From an uncultured Gardnerella sp. (GTDB lineage: Bacteria > Actinomycetota > Actinomycetes > Actinomycetales > Bifidobacteriaceae): a stretch of 30,496 bases of DNA. Position 1 is the stretch's first letter; every line of letters begins with the position of its first letter. The position numbers and the translations under genes are program-made. Shown in pieces: positions 1 through 8,349 of this stretch. The stretch covers positions 1-30,496 of the forward strand of contig CAMXWX010000009.1 of NCBI GenBank assembly GCA_947252975.1, read 5' to 3'. A model generated the notes under the pieces. That model searched no databases. It was given only the letters and a program-made list of their open reading frames with translations, and was not told where the DNA came from.

Positions 1-2393
1 GAGTAGAAAAAGGTGATAAATCAGTTACGAGTATCGCTTGGTCTAATGGTTTGTACGGAAATCTTCCTGTGTATAAATCAACAGAAGGTAGAGATCCGCA
101 AAAAATAGGCGAAATTACGCTTATTAAAAGTATTGCAAAATCAATACATGCAAACATTGGCGATACTATAACTTTGGTTAAAGTAGATGACACTGGCGGA
201 GATAAAGAAAAATCGTACGATGTTCGTGTGGTTGGTCTTGTTGATGATGGAGAGCATTCTCAAATACCATTTTCAAATCGCGGCACGTATCTTGGTGGCG
301 TAACGAATGATTTTTGTGCAAAACTCAACAATCTTAAGAATTTTGACAATGAAGTTGTGCAAAGCAAAGTGTACATGAGTATTGATGAATCTAAAATAAA
401 CGATTTATCTCCTAAGATTAACTCTTTGCTTCCTTCTAGATTCTCTCTTATGTCTAGGCATGAAGTTGGCGTAAGAGCTGTTCGAAATGTGTCTAACGGC
501 ACTAATTTTGTAACCATGTTCTTGCTATCTTTTGGTATCCTAGCGTTGCTTATTTCTTCGCTTGTTATAGCAAACACATTCCAAGTATTAGTTGCACAGC
601 GTAGACGAACTCTTGCGCTTTTGCGCGTAATCGGCGCACAGTCACACCAGCTTTATGCGGCAGTTTTGCTTGAAGCTGCAATACTTGGAGTTATTTCTGC
701 AGGTGTTGGTGTGCTTTGCGCAATCGGATTTATGGGCGCAATTAGTAATGTGAATATTAATTCTGGACCGTTATCTAAGATTCCTTTGATTGTTTCACTT
801 CCGGCAATTGTGTGGCCAATAGCAATTGGCGCGATTGTAACAGTTCTTGCATCTATGAGTGCTGCTCGATCTGCTACAAAAGTAACGCCTATGGAAGCGC
901 TGCGACCAATGGATTTGATTAAAGATAAGCGTGCAAGCATTATTCGCGCTGTTTTTGGCGTTCTGTTTATTGTTGTAGGTATTTTAGCTACGGCTTTAAG
1001 TGCTACTTCTTTGGCAAGCATGATTGCGGGTAAGTCGCCTACTGCTGGTTCTGACTCTTGGATGACTTTGCTTGGAGCAATGTTTGGTTGTGCGCTTGTT
1101 TTTATTGGCATTATTATTACAGCAACATTCTGGATGCCGTTTGCTATGAAGGCAACTGGAGCAATTATGGCGCTTTGTGGGCCCGCGTCTAAAGTTGCTA
1201 ATGCAAACGTGCAAAGAAATCCTAGAAGAGTTGCGGCAACTGGAACGGCTTTGCTTATTGGAGTAACGCTTGTTTCTACAGTAGTAACGGGCGCAATCTG
1301 CGGTAAAGCAACTCTTAAAGGTGTTGTTGATGACCATTACAGTGTTGACATTATTATTCAAGGCAAGAATGTTGATGAATCTTTAGCTGCCGACATTTCA
1401 AAGATTAGTGGAATAAAGCATACTGAGTTGCTTCCTGCAGTTCCTATGACTTTTAAGAACGCTAAGGGCAAAACTGAGTATGCTATGGCAGCTGGAGTTG
1501 ATAATGTAAATCAACTTAAAAATGTAATGCACACTGATCTTGATGGCGTTAATATAAACAAAGATTCTGTGCTTTTGCCTAAGTTTAACGAAGAAGGGGG
1601 AGAACCCTTTGAACTTAAAAAAGGAAACCTTAATCTACAAGCTTATGTAGAAAAGTACAGTTCTGGTGAAACAGACAGCGATGATATTACGCCATTTACC
1701 GGAATGAATACAGACCCGAGTAATAACGATAAGAGCATTACTGTAAAGCAAGTTCAGTTTAAGAAGTATAGGAATGTTAATATATATTCAAGGAATACTG
1801 CTTTTGTGAGCAAATCTTACTTCAATAACTACCTTAAGCCTACAACGCATATTCTGCTTATTTCGGTAGACTCTAGCAAAGCTAATCTTGTAGATATTGT
1901 TAAGAATATTAGAAATATTACATCTAGCTATGCGGAGGTTATGGCTGGTGGAAGCGTGTTCCAACGAGCGCAGTGGGAGAGTGCTATCGACATAATGATG
2001 ATGTTGCTTGTTGGCTTAATAGCAGTAGCTGTTGTGATTGCTTTAATAGGCGTTGCAAACACATTAAGCTTGTCTGTTATTGAGCGAACCAAAGAATCTG
2101 CAACTTTGCGAGCAATCGGCATGACAAGAGGACAGGTTAGAAGATCTCTTGCGTTGGAAGCAACGTTGATTTCCTTAACAAGCACCGTTTCTGGCTTGAT
2201 TGTTGGAACAGCGTTTGGGTGGATTGGATCCTACATGGTGTTTAGCGCAATTGGCAAAGTTCCGTTTGTAATTGATTGGACTATTTACGCGGTTCTTGCT
2301 CTAATCGCTTTGCTTGCAGCGCTTCTTTCCAGCGTTCTTCCAGCTCGTAGAGCAGTAAAGTCTTCGCCAGTAGTTGCGCTCGCGGAGGACTAA
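1..2393 (+). CDS. FtsX/MacB-type ABC transporter permease (5' end outside window)
   Basis: The reading frame is open from the first codon (base 3), so the true start lies upstream and only about the last 797 residues are visible. A first FtsX domain with several membrane segments and the cytoplasmic AQRRRTLALLRVIGA loop is encoded at about 500-910. Further hydrophobic segments lie at about 945-1310. An extracytoplasmic, Lys/Asp/Asn-rich domain spans about 1320-1965, and a second FtsX domain with the matching ERTKESATLRAIGMTRGQV loop runs from about 1980 to the stop. Two FtsX units around extracytoplasmic domains are typical of large Gram-positive and actinobacterial permeases that work with a separate MacB/LolD-like ATPase in lipoprotein, peptide or antibiotic handling. 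That ATPase gene would be expected just left of the window. The substrate cannot be told from sequence. The gene ends at a strong terminator. Confidence 0.9.
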   Translation, partial: VEKGDKSVTSIAWSNGLYGNLPVYKSTEGRDPQKIGEITLIKSIAKSIHANIGDTITLVKVDDTGGDKEKSYDVRVVGLVDDGEHSQIPFSNRGTYLGGVTNDFCAKLNNLKNFDNEVVQSKVYMSIDESKINDLSPKINSLLPSRFSLMSRHEVGVRAVRNVSNGTNFVTMFLLSFGILALLISSLVIANTFQVLVAQRRRTLALLRVIGAQSHQLYAAVLLEAAILGVISAGVGVLCAIGFMGAISNVNINSGPLSKIPLIVSLPAIVWPIAIGAIVTVLASMSAARSATKVTPMEALRPMDLIKDKRASIIRAVFGVLFIVVGILATALSATSLASMIAGKSPTAGSDSWMTLLGAMFGCALVFIGIIITATFWMPFAMKATGAIMALCGPASKVANANVQRNPRRVAATGTALLIGVTLVSTVVTGAICGKATLKGVVDDHYSVDIIIQGKNVDESLAADISKISGIKHTELLPAVPMTFKNAKGKTEYAMAAGVDNVNQLKNVMHTDLDGVNINKDSVLLPKFNEEGGEPFELKKGNLNLQAYVEKYSSGETDSDDITPFTGMNTDPSNNDKSITVKQVQFKKYRNVNIYSRNTAFVSKSYFNNYLKPTTHILLISVDSSKANLVDIVKNIRNITSSYAEVMAGGSVFQRAQWESAIDIMMMLLVGLIAVAVVIALIGVANTLSLSVIERTKESATLRAIGMTRGQVRRSLALEATLISLTSTVSGLIVGTAFGWIGSYMVFSAIGKVPFVIDWTIYAVLALIALLAALLSSVLPARRAVKSSPVVALAED

Positions 2394-2452
2394 ATTTCGT
2401 AAGAACATATGTGAAAAGATAGTCTGTAGAAGTTAAGTTGCAGAAAAAATAG

Positions 2453-2497
2453 AGATAATGCCGGTATGTAAATTTTACTTATCGGCATTATCTTTTT
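2453..2497 (+). terminator. Rho-independent terminator after the FtsX permease
   Basis: Perfect 11-bp arms AGATAATGCCG (2453-2463) and CGGCATTATCT (2483-2493) extend inward by three more pairs, one a G-T wobble, and run into a T tract (2493-2497). It isolates the permease from the surface-protein gene. Confidence 0.9.
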
Positions 2498-2558
2498 CTT
2501 AGGCTTTTTCGACACTCTGAAAAAATTTGTAATATTGTTATTATTTTTTAAAAATTAT

Positions 2559-2586
2559 TGTGTATAACTATTCGAATTATATAATA
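2559..2586 (+). promoter_or_regulatory. Candidate distal promoter of the surface-protein gene
   Basis: TTGTGT (2559-2564), 16-bp spacer, and a perfect TATAAT (2581-2586). It would give a leader of about 185 nt. AT-rich DNA produces such matches by chance, so this is only a candidate. Confidence 0.35.
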
Positions 2587-2686
2587 TTATGTGCATAATT
2601 GGCATTTTTTATTAATGGTCTTCAAAAATAATACGATTATTATTCATTATGACAAGTTTTATCGGAAATATTCCGAATAAATAGCG

Positions 2687-2716
2687 TTGAAAATGTATTT
2701 ATTCCTTTGTTATGCT
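2687..2716 (+). promoter_or_regulatory. Candidate proximal promoter of the surface-protein gene
   Basis: TTGAAA (2687-2692), 18-bp spacer, and TATGCT (2711-2716). The predicted start near 2723 leaves a leader of about 54 nt with a good SD sequence. Confidence 0.45.
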
Positions 2717-2776
2717 CAAGGATGACTGCTGACATAAGTTAGACATGAAGGCCGCTACGAGCAAGGAGTAACAAAT

Positions 2777-4822
2777 ATGGTAACGGTCAAGAAAAAATCT
2801 GCCGCAGCAATCGCAGGATTTGTTTTGTTCCTGCAAGGCCCAATGCCAGCATGGGCGCAAGAAGCTGTTGAGGATGTACAAAATACGCAAGCTCAAACAG
2901 AGGTGACTGCAAAAGCATCTACTGAAGAAGCAATTGAAAAAGCTGAAGAGCAGGTTCAGCAATTAGAAGCTCAAATTGAAGAGTATAAGAAAAAAGTTGC
3001 AGAATTTGACGATCTTTTAAGTAAAATCTCTGAAACTGAAAAAGGATTTGAAAACGTTGAGAAAGATAAGGAAAAGGAACTTTTAGAAGCTGAAAATGCA
3101 TTGAAAATGGATTCCGAAGCCGCAAAAGTAAAAATTGCAGAATTTGAAAAATCCAAAGAAGAAAAGGATAACGAGCTTATTGGATTAAAAGCCGCATATG
3201 AACTTTTAAAAGAGCAATATGATCATGCAAAATTAGCTCTTGATGCTTTGCAAAGTGACGAAGAAGAAAAAAGTCAAACAAAAGAAAGAGCTGCAGCTAA
3301 TATAAAACAATATGAATCACAGATTTCAGATCTTCACAAAGAAGTAGATAATCTTAATGAATCTATTGCAAGTGATTCTGCTCAAATTAAAGAGTATGAT
3401 ACAAAAATCGGTGAATTGGAATCCGCATTAGAAAAAGTTGATCCAAACGATGGTGATAATATTTATTCTATAGCGGAGCAGTTTAGAAAAGTCTCTAATG
3501 ATCAAACTTCACTTAGCAAAAAAGTTGAAGAAAATAAGAAACTTGTTGCTGCTAAAGAAAAAACTGTGAAAGAATTAGAAGTTCTTTTCCAGAATGCAAA
3601 GCAAGAATTTGAAAAAGTAAGTGAAGATCTTCAAAAAATTAAAGATCAAATTGATGAGTCTAAAAAAGATGTAGCTAGTAAGCTTGAAGCTTCCAACAGT
3701 AAAGATTCTGAAGTAAAGAAAGCAGAGTCTGAAACAAAGCTTCTTAATAATATTATTGAGAACTATAAGTTAGTTGACGACAAAAAGAAACTAGATGAAA
3801 AAATTAAGTCATTAAGAAATGGCTTTGAAGGCGCTAAAACATTTAAGAACAATCAGATTCAGGAGAGAACTGCGAAAAGTGATTTAAAGAAGCAAGCTGA
3901 GGATTCTTTAAAGGACGCAGAAAAGAATCTTGAGGAAGCTAAAGCTAAAGTTACTATTCTTAAAGCTCAATTGAAGAAGGAAAAAGATCAAAAAGATCAG
4001 CAAAGTGGTAACAGTTCTGCTGGTAATAATGAGGCAAAAGAATCAGGAAAACAGACTGGTCCTACTGCTCCAGCACCTTCTGATTCTAAAAAAGATAATG
4101 AATCTCAAGAGCATGCTGCGCCAGTCCCTGCACCTCCAGTAGCATCTGCTCCGAAAGTAGCTGCTCCTGCCGAATCCGATACACAATCAAATGCTGCTTC
4201 TGAGGTTCCTAAAGCTAAGGTTCCAGTGCCATCTGTTAATTCTCCGGTTGTGCCGCCAGCTTCTGCGGCTCCAACAGTACCAGTTCCTACTGTTCCTACT
4301 GTTCCGTCGGCACCTGCTGCTCCTGCAACCCCTGCGGTTCCAGCAGTTCAAGTTGAAAATAATTCAACTCATGTTGTTCCTGCAGCTTCTGCGGTTCCAG
4401 CAGTGCCAAGCTCCAAGCCTTCTGATGCAAATACTCAGAAAGTAGTAGTTCCGGTTGTTGAAATAGTTAAAAAGGTTTCTTCTGCAGCCGAATCTCATGC
4501 TCCAGCTGCTGCTAATACTTCTTCTTCGCCTGTGACTCCGACAGACAATACTTCAAAAACAAACAAGTCAACCGAATCACAGGTTTCAGAAGAAAACTCT
4601 ACGAAGCCTGAAAATAACAAGGGTGATGTTGAGGAAGTTGAAGAAAAGACTCCTGTTGAAAGCAATAAGCCACAAGCTCAAGCTAAAGTTGCAGGCGAAA
4701 ACAAGTCTTCTGGTAATATGCTTAGCACTATAATGCTAGGCGTTTTGGGTGCATTAACTATTTCTGGAGCTGCTGCTGCCGGCGTGACTGTTATGCGTCA
4801 CCGTCGCCTTCCAAGAGCATAA
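2777..4822 (+). CDS. Secreted coiled-coil, Pro/Ala/Val-rich surface protein with C-terminal membrane anchor
   Basis: This is a 681-residue protein. It has a signal peptide (KKK at 5-7, hydrophobic core, likely cleavage after AWA at 25-27) and a long Glu/Lys/Gln-rich, probably coiled-coil region at about 45-405. A low-complexity Pro/Ala/Val region with PTVP and PAVP units follows at about 428-560, then a Ser/Thr/Glu-rich spacer. One hydrophobic segment (about 649-673) and a basic tail, RHRRLPRA, end the protein. The layout resembles M-like or fibrillar cell-wall proteins: an extended stalk crossing the wall. The C-terminus has the hydrophobic segment and positive tail of a sortase signal but no LPXTG-like motif before it, so I infer membrane anchoring. 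I recognise no enzyme domain or named family. An adhesin or structural role is inference. It is transcribed alone, between two terminators. Confidence 0.85.
   Translation: MVTVKKKSAAAIAGFVLFLQGPMPAWAQEAVEDVQNTQAQTEVTAKASTEEAIEKAEEQVQQLEAQIEEYKKKVAEFDDLLSKISETEKGFENVEKDKEKELLEAENALKMDSEAAKVKIAEFEKSKEEKDNELIGLKAAYELLKEQYDHAKLALDALQSDEEEKSQTKERAAANIKQYESQISDLHKEVDNLNESIASDSAQIKEYDTKIGELESALEKVDPNDGDNIYSIAEQFRKVSNDQTSLSKKVEENKKLVAAKEKTVKELEVLFQNAKQEFEKVSEDLQKIKDQIDESKKDVASKLEASNSKDSEVKKAESETKLLNNIIENYKLVDDKKKLDEKIKSLRNGFEGAKTFKNNQIQERTAKSDLKKQAEDSLKDAEKNLEEAKAKVTILKAQLKKEKDQKDQQSGNSSAGNNEAKESGKQTGPTAPAPSDSKKDNESQEHAAPVPAPPVASAPKVAAPAESDTQSNAASEVPKAKVPVPSVNSPVVPPASAAPTVPVPTVPTVPSAPAAPATPAVPAVQVENNSTHVVPAASAVPAVPSSKPSDANTQKVVVPVVEIVKKVSSAAESHAPAAANTSSSPVTPTDNTSKTNKSTESQVSEENSTKPENNKGDVEEVEEKTPVESNKPQAQAKVAGENKSSGNMLSTIMLGVLGALTISGAAAAGVTVMRHRRLPRA
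4332..4404 (+). repeat. 16-bp direct repeat inside the Pro/Ala/Val region
   Basis: CTGCGGTTCCAGCAGT occurs at 4332-4347 and 4389-4404, exactly 57 bp (19 codons) apart. Recombination between the copies would change the length of the stalk in frame. Confidence 0.8.
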
Positions 4823-4853
4823 ATTAAAAGGCTACTAGGTACGTTGATAATCT

Positions 4854-4902
4854 AAATTGCGGCTATTTGTGTCTATGCATAAACAGCCGCAATTTTATAT
4901 TT
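4854..4902. terminator. Terminator between convergent surface-protein and response-regulator genes
   Basis: Perfect 11-bp arms AAATTGCGGCT (4854-4864) and AGCCGCAATTT (4885-4895) with a 20-nt loop, followed on the plus strand by a T-rich tract to 4902. The minus-strand side has a weaker T tract, so it mainly serves the surface-protein gene and may serve both. Confidence 0.85.
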
Positions 4903-4903
4903 T

Positions 4904-5686
4904 TTACGGCTTAACTAAGCCATTTTCGTAAGCGAAAACTACAGCTTGAACGCGGTCTCTAGCATCGATTTTTCCTAAAATATGCGCAACATGCGTTTTT
5001 ACTGTGGGCAAGCTAATAAATAGTTTGTCAGCAATTTCCTGATTTGAAAGTCCGTGAGCAATTTCAACAAGAACTTCGCGTTCTCTATCAGTAAGTTCTG
5101 GAATAGCAGAATTTTCGTATGTGCAGCTTTGTGTTTCTTGTACATCCGGATTTGTTTGCGCAGTCGAACTTGCTTGTACATCGTAACTTGCTTGTGCGGT
5201 ATAATTCGCAGCACTGTTTTCTGTAGTATTTGTTGCTACTTTGCTTTGCTGAATCATAGTTTCAATCAAACGCTTCGTAGCAGTCGGAGCAATAATTGCG
5301 TTTCCTTGATACACTGTTCGTATTGAATTAAGCAAAGTTTCAGGTTCAGTATCTTTCAAAAGGAACCCGGAAGCGCCAGCATGAATTGCAGCCATAACAT
5401 ATTCGTCTAAATCAAAAGTTGTCAGAATAATAATTTTAGTATTTTCGTTAGTTTTTTGCTGCAGAATCTTGCGAGTTGCTTCCAATCCGTCCATTACAGG
5501 CATGCGAACGTCCATAAGAATAATGTCTGGATGATCTCTTTCTGTAATCTCTACTATTTGTTTTCCATTCGCTGCTTGAGCAACAACTTGCATATCTTGC
5601 TGCGAGTTAATTACCATAGCAAATCCTGCACGAACAAGCTCCTGATCGTCTGCTATTGCAACGCGAATTACTCCATTGTTTTCCAT
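4904..5686 (-). CDS. NarL/LuxR-family two-component response regulator
   Basis: This is a 260-residue cytoplasmic transcription factor. The receiver domain (about 7-125) has the acidic pair D13/D14, phospho-acceptor D59 in LMDVRMPVMDG, switch residue T89 and conserved K111. The C-terminal LuxR helix-turn-helix (about 195-255) includes LTDREREVLVEIAHGLSNQE and the recognition helix LPTVKTHVAHILGKI. The linker between them (about 148-193) is unusually long and rich in Gln, Asn, Thr and Ser, with repeated AQASYDVQASS-like units. It starts 18 bases after the stop of the sensor kinase gene, so the two form one operon and presumably a cognate pair. The SD sequence is weak, which suggests coupling to translation of the kinase. 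Target genes are unknown. Confidence 0.95.
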   Translation of the reverse strand: MENNGVIRVAIADDQELVRAGFAMVINSQQDMQVVAQAANGKQIVEITERDHPDIILMDVRMPVMDGLEATRKILQQKTNENTKIIILTTFDLDEYVMAAIHAGASGFLLKDTEPETLLNSIRTVYQGNAIIAPTATKRLIETMIQQSKVATNTTENSAANYTAQASYDVQASSTAQTNPDVQETQSCTYENSAIPELTDREREVLVEIAHGLSNQEIADKLFISLPTVKTHVAHILGKIDARDRVQAVVFAYENGLVKP

Positions 5687-5704
5687 ATTTTCTATAGTAT
5701 CAAC

Positions 5705-8233
5705 TTATTCTTGCTTATTTAATGCACTGTGTTGAATTTGCTCATCGAGCGAAGGAGCAGGGCGAACTGCAATTTCAGTTACATTCGCACCATTATTTGC
5801 TGAATTAACGCTTGATCCTGTTTTTCGCAAAATTCCAAGCAATTTTCGCATATATTTTAGTGCTGAGCGACCTTCATCTCCAATATTTTTGAAAGCTTTA
5901 CTAATTTCTTCACTTTGTCCCTGTGATTGCTCTGGGTCTGATGACTTTCGATTTTCTGTATTGTTATTTGCTTTTTCGTATTTATTTAGCATATCAATTC
6001 CGTTATTTGCGGCATCGATTACTTTATGCAGTGTAACAGCAACTTTTTGCTGAATATTTGAGCTAAGTCGCTGCCTTTCTGCGTTTGCTGCAAGTACTTC
6101 TAGCTGTTTTTGTTCTTGCTCGAGTTCTGTTCTGCGTGTTTTTAGAAGCAATAAATTATTGTCATCGTTTCTTCGGTAATAAGCAAACGCAATAACTGTA
6201 AAACAAATTAACGCAACTGCGAAACCAAAAACTAATCCTACGGATGCCATTTGCATAATGATATAAAAATTAGTCGTGTCTATATTCGATGTAAAGAATT
6301 GTATTGGAGTTGCATTTTTTGGAATATTTCTTGATGCGATGCCAATTTTTAGTGCAAAAATAGCAGATTCTAAAAGTACTATTGCGCTAATCCATTGCCA
6401 TGCGCGCTTTTTGCCGTATAGAACCGCAGCATAAATAATGCTTGGAATGAATAAGTTAGCAAACAAAATATTAGGTAAGAATATTAGCTGTATTGCAGAA
6501 AATATTGCGGCAACAATTGCGCATGTTGTTGGAGATTTTCTACGGAACATAAACGGCACCATGGTTGCAAGAGTAAATACTCTATAAAATATTTCTAACG
6601 AAAGTGAGTTGAAATATTGTGAAGACATTCCATCTCCAAGAATAAAATCATAAGTTGGTACAAAAAGCATCAGAACAATCCAAGGCGCTGCATAAATAAT
6701 GTCTCCAATAAGCCAATGTTGTTCAAACCATTGTGATACTTTCTCAATCTTATTTTGTGAAGCATTTACTTCTGGAAAAACTTTTGATGAGGTTGGAACA
6801 TTTGCATTTGCCGGTTTTGTTTGCGCTACTGATTGATTATTAATTTTTGCATTCTTATAAGTAACGTTAGGAATACTATTTAATACAGAAGCAGTAGTAT
6901 TTGACGGGTCTGTGCTGTAAGAATATGGAATAAAAGCAACAATACTAAACGTTCCATCGTTTAGTTTCCCGTAATTAAGCGTTCCGTGAAGATTTTCAAT
7001 GCGTTCTTTCATGCCAATTAAGCCATAACCGTTTTTATGCTGCGCATTGCTATTTTGCGTTTGGTTAACTTCGATTTTGTGTATTTCATTTGTAATTTTT
7101 AGTTTTAAACCTTGGTTGTTCCATTCTTCATGAATGTTTACTTTAACGCATTCGCCTGCATGCTTGCGAATATTAGTAAGTGCTTCTTGAATAATTCTAT
7201 ATGCTACAGTTTGTGCAGCTTTGTTGAGTTTATGAGAAGAATTTATGCCATCAACAGTATGCCAAAAAATATTATTTGGTGAAGCAATTCGCGCTTGCTC
7301 AATAAGTGATGGCACGTGATTCAAATTTGTGTCGTTAGAAGGTGCATCAGTTAAAGCTTCTAGCAGCCTACGCATGTCGTGAACGGCGCGCTCAGCTTCA
7401 TTTTTAATAATATGCATTGTTTTTTTAGCGAGCGAAATATTTTGTGTTGCGGCATAACGGCCGCCATCTGCTTGCACAATAATAATAGAAAGCGTATGAG
7501 CAACAATATCGTGCATATCTCTAGCAATTCTTGCTCGCTCTGCAGTAACAGCAATGTGTTGAGCTTTTCGGCGGTACGCGCGAATAGCGTTATTGTGTTC
7601 TTGCAAAAGTTGAATAGTATGCACATGAGTGCGCTGCCAGTAGCCAATAATAACCGTAATAGTGGTAATAATAATCGCAAAAATTATGGAAGGAATCGCA
7701 AAATTAAGTATATTTGAAACGCAATTTTTTATATTACTGCTATTTATATTTCGTACACTGCAGGTATAACTAGATTTCGAATGATTATTGCCATATATTG
7801 GTCCCATTACAACATTCCACGATATTAATGCGCAAGATAATATGGTTGTTATGTAAGCTGTAATAACAAAAACTTTCGTATGCGTTGGGTTTCCGCGCGC
7901 AATAGCGTTAACAAGCAGCACGAAACCAAAGAAATCAGCGAAAAGTTGAGCTGGACCAAATATTACTTGCACAATGCAAATAACAATAAAAATAATAGCC
8001 GCCTGTTCAGGCCATATCTTTCTTACTGAAAGTAGTAGTGCAACAACGATATTTGTAAGCGCTACTGTAACCAGCGAACCCTGAGTCAGTAAACCGTCAA
8101 CATAGCTTATACTATATCTATTGTTTGAAAGTATAAAAAGAATAAGTGGAATAATACCCCATAATATGTCGTTTAATGTGAGCTCTTTTCGTAAGGGCTG
8201 TATAACACTTTGAAACATATTAGGTACTTTCAT
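5705..8233 (-). CDS. Tandem sensor histidine kinase (NarX/DesK type) with degenerate second kinase half
   Basis: Numbering is from the ATG at 8233 (842 residues). An N-terminal membrane domain (about 22-200) leads to a HisKA_3 dimerisation domain (about 232-297) with ERARIARDMHD and phospho-acceptor H241. A HATPase domain follows, with N-box EALTNIRKHA (about 350-359) and GYGLIGMKERI (about 402-412). Then comes a linker, a second multi-pass membrane domain (about 511-685), a short coiled coil, and a second HisKA_3-like region (about 719-804) beginning ERQRLSSNIQQ, where Q728 replaces the His. The protein stops where an ATPase domain should begin. The frame also extends upstream to an ATG at 8323, but that start has no SD sequence and would leave no promoter room for the divergent gene, so I prefer 8233 or the ATG at 8218. 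Its partner is the response regulator downstream. The signal sensed is unknown. Confidence 0.85.
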   Translation of the reverse strand: MKVPNMFQSVIQPLRKELTLNDILWGIIPLILFILSNNRYSISYVDGLLTQGSLVTVALTNIVVALLLSVRKIWPEQAAIIFIVICIVQVIFGPAQLFADFFGFVLLVNAIARGNPTHTKVFVITAYITTILSCALISWNVVMGPIYGNNHSKSSYTCSVRNINSSNIKNCVSNILNFAIPSIIFAIIITTITVIIGYWQRTHVHTIQLLQEHNNAIRAYRRKAQHIAVTAERARIARDMHDIVAHTLSIIIVQADGGRYAATQNISLAKKTMHIIKNEAERAVHDMRRLLEALTDAPSNDTNLNHVPSLIEQARIASPNNIFWHTVDGINSSHKLNKAAQTVAYRIIQEALTNIRKHAGECVKVNIHEEWNNQGLKLKITNEIHKIEVNQTQNSNAQHKNGYGLIGMKERIENLHGTLNYGKLNDGTFSIVAFIPYSYSTDPSNTTASVLNSIPNVTYKNAKINNQSVAQTKPANANVPTSSKVFPEVNASQNKIEKVSQWFEQHWLIGDIIYAAPWIVLMLFVPTYDFILGDGMSSQYFNSLSLEIFYRVFTLATMVPFMFRRKSPTTCAIVAAIFSAIQLIFLPNILFANLFIPSIIYAAVLYGKKRAWQWISAIVLLESAIFALKIGIASRNIPKNATPIQFFTSNIDTTNFYIIMQMASVGLVFGFAVALICFTVIAFAYYRRNDDNNLLLLKTRRTELEQEQKQLEVLAANAERQRLSSNIQQKVAVTLHKVIDAANNGIDMLNKYEKANNNTENRKSSDPEQSQGQSEEISKAFKNIGDEGRSALKYMRKLLGILRKTGSSVNSANNGANVTEIAVRPAPSLDEQIQHSALNKQE

Positions 8234-8310
8234 AATTACTAGGCTAGTGCATAGCACTTTATAGAACAATCGAACTTGAGTATGATTTATATAAGAATGT
8301 GTAATTGACA

Positions 8311-8327
8311 TTGCATGTAGCATGCAA
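8311..8327. promoter_or_regulatory. Perfect palindrome in the kinase/iminopeptidase intergenic region
   Basis: TTGCATG-TAG-CATGCAA, 7-bp arms with a 3-bp spacer, lies just upstream of the iminopeptidase SD sequence (AAAGGGA, 8336-8342). A smaller repeat AGTGC-ATA-GCACT lies at 8246-8258 near the kinase start. Both could be operators in the divergent control region; no regulator is identified. Confidence 0.4.
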
Positions 8328-8349
8328 GAGTACAGAAAGGGAGTGCGAA

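Larger units (their letters stand above)
2498..2776 (+). other. AT-rich upstream region of the surface-protein gene
   Basis: No gene is visible in this strongly AT-rich stretch. It holds two candidate promoters (annotated separately), and between them a 6-bp inverted repeat TCGGAA-ATA-TTCCGA (2662-2676) lying 10 bases upstream of the proximal -35, a place where a regulator could bind. The SD sequence AAGGAG (2763-2768) lies 8 bases before the ATG. Confidence 0.5.

Noticed and set aside
5705..8233. Assembly or frameshift fusion of two kinase genes
   Set aside because: The frame is open throughout with normal composition, and the second half is degenerate at its active site. This points to an old fusion rather than an error, although raw reads were not available.
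5705..8323. Kinase start at the ATG at 8323
   Set aside because: No SD sequence, and it would leave about 26 bases between divergent starts. Starts at 8233 or 8218 fit the intergenic structure better.
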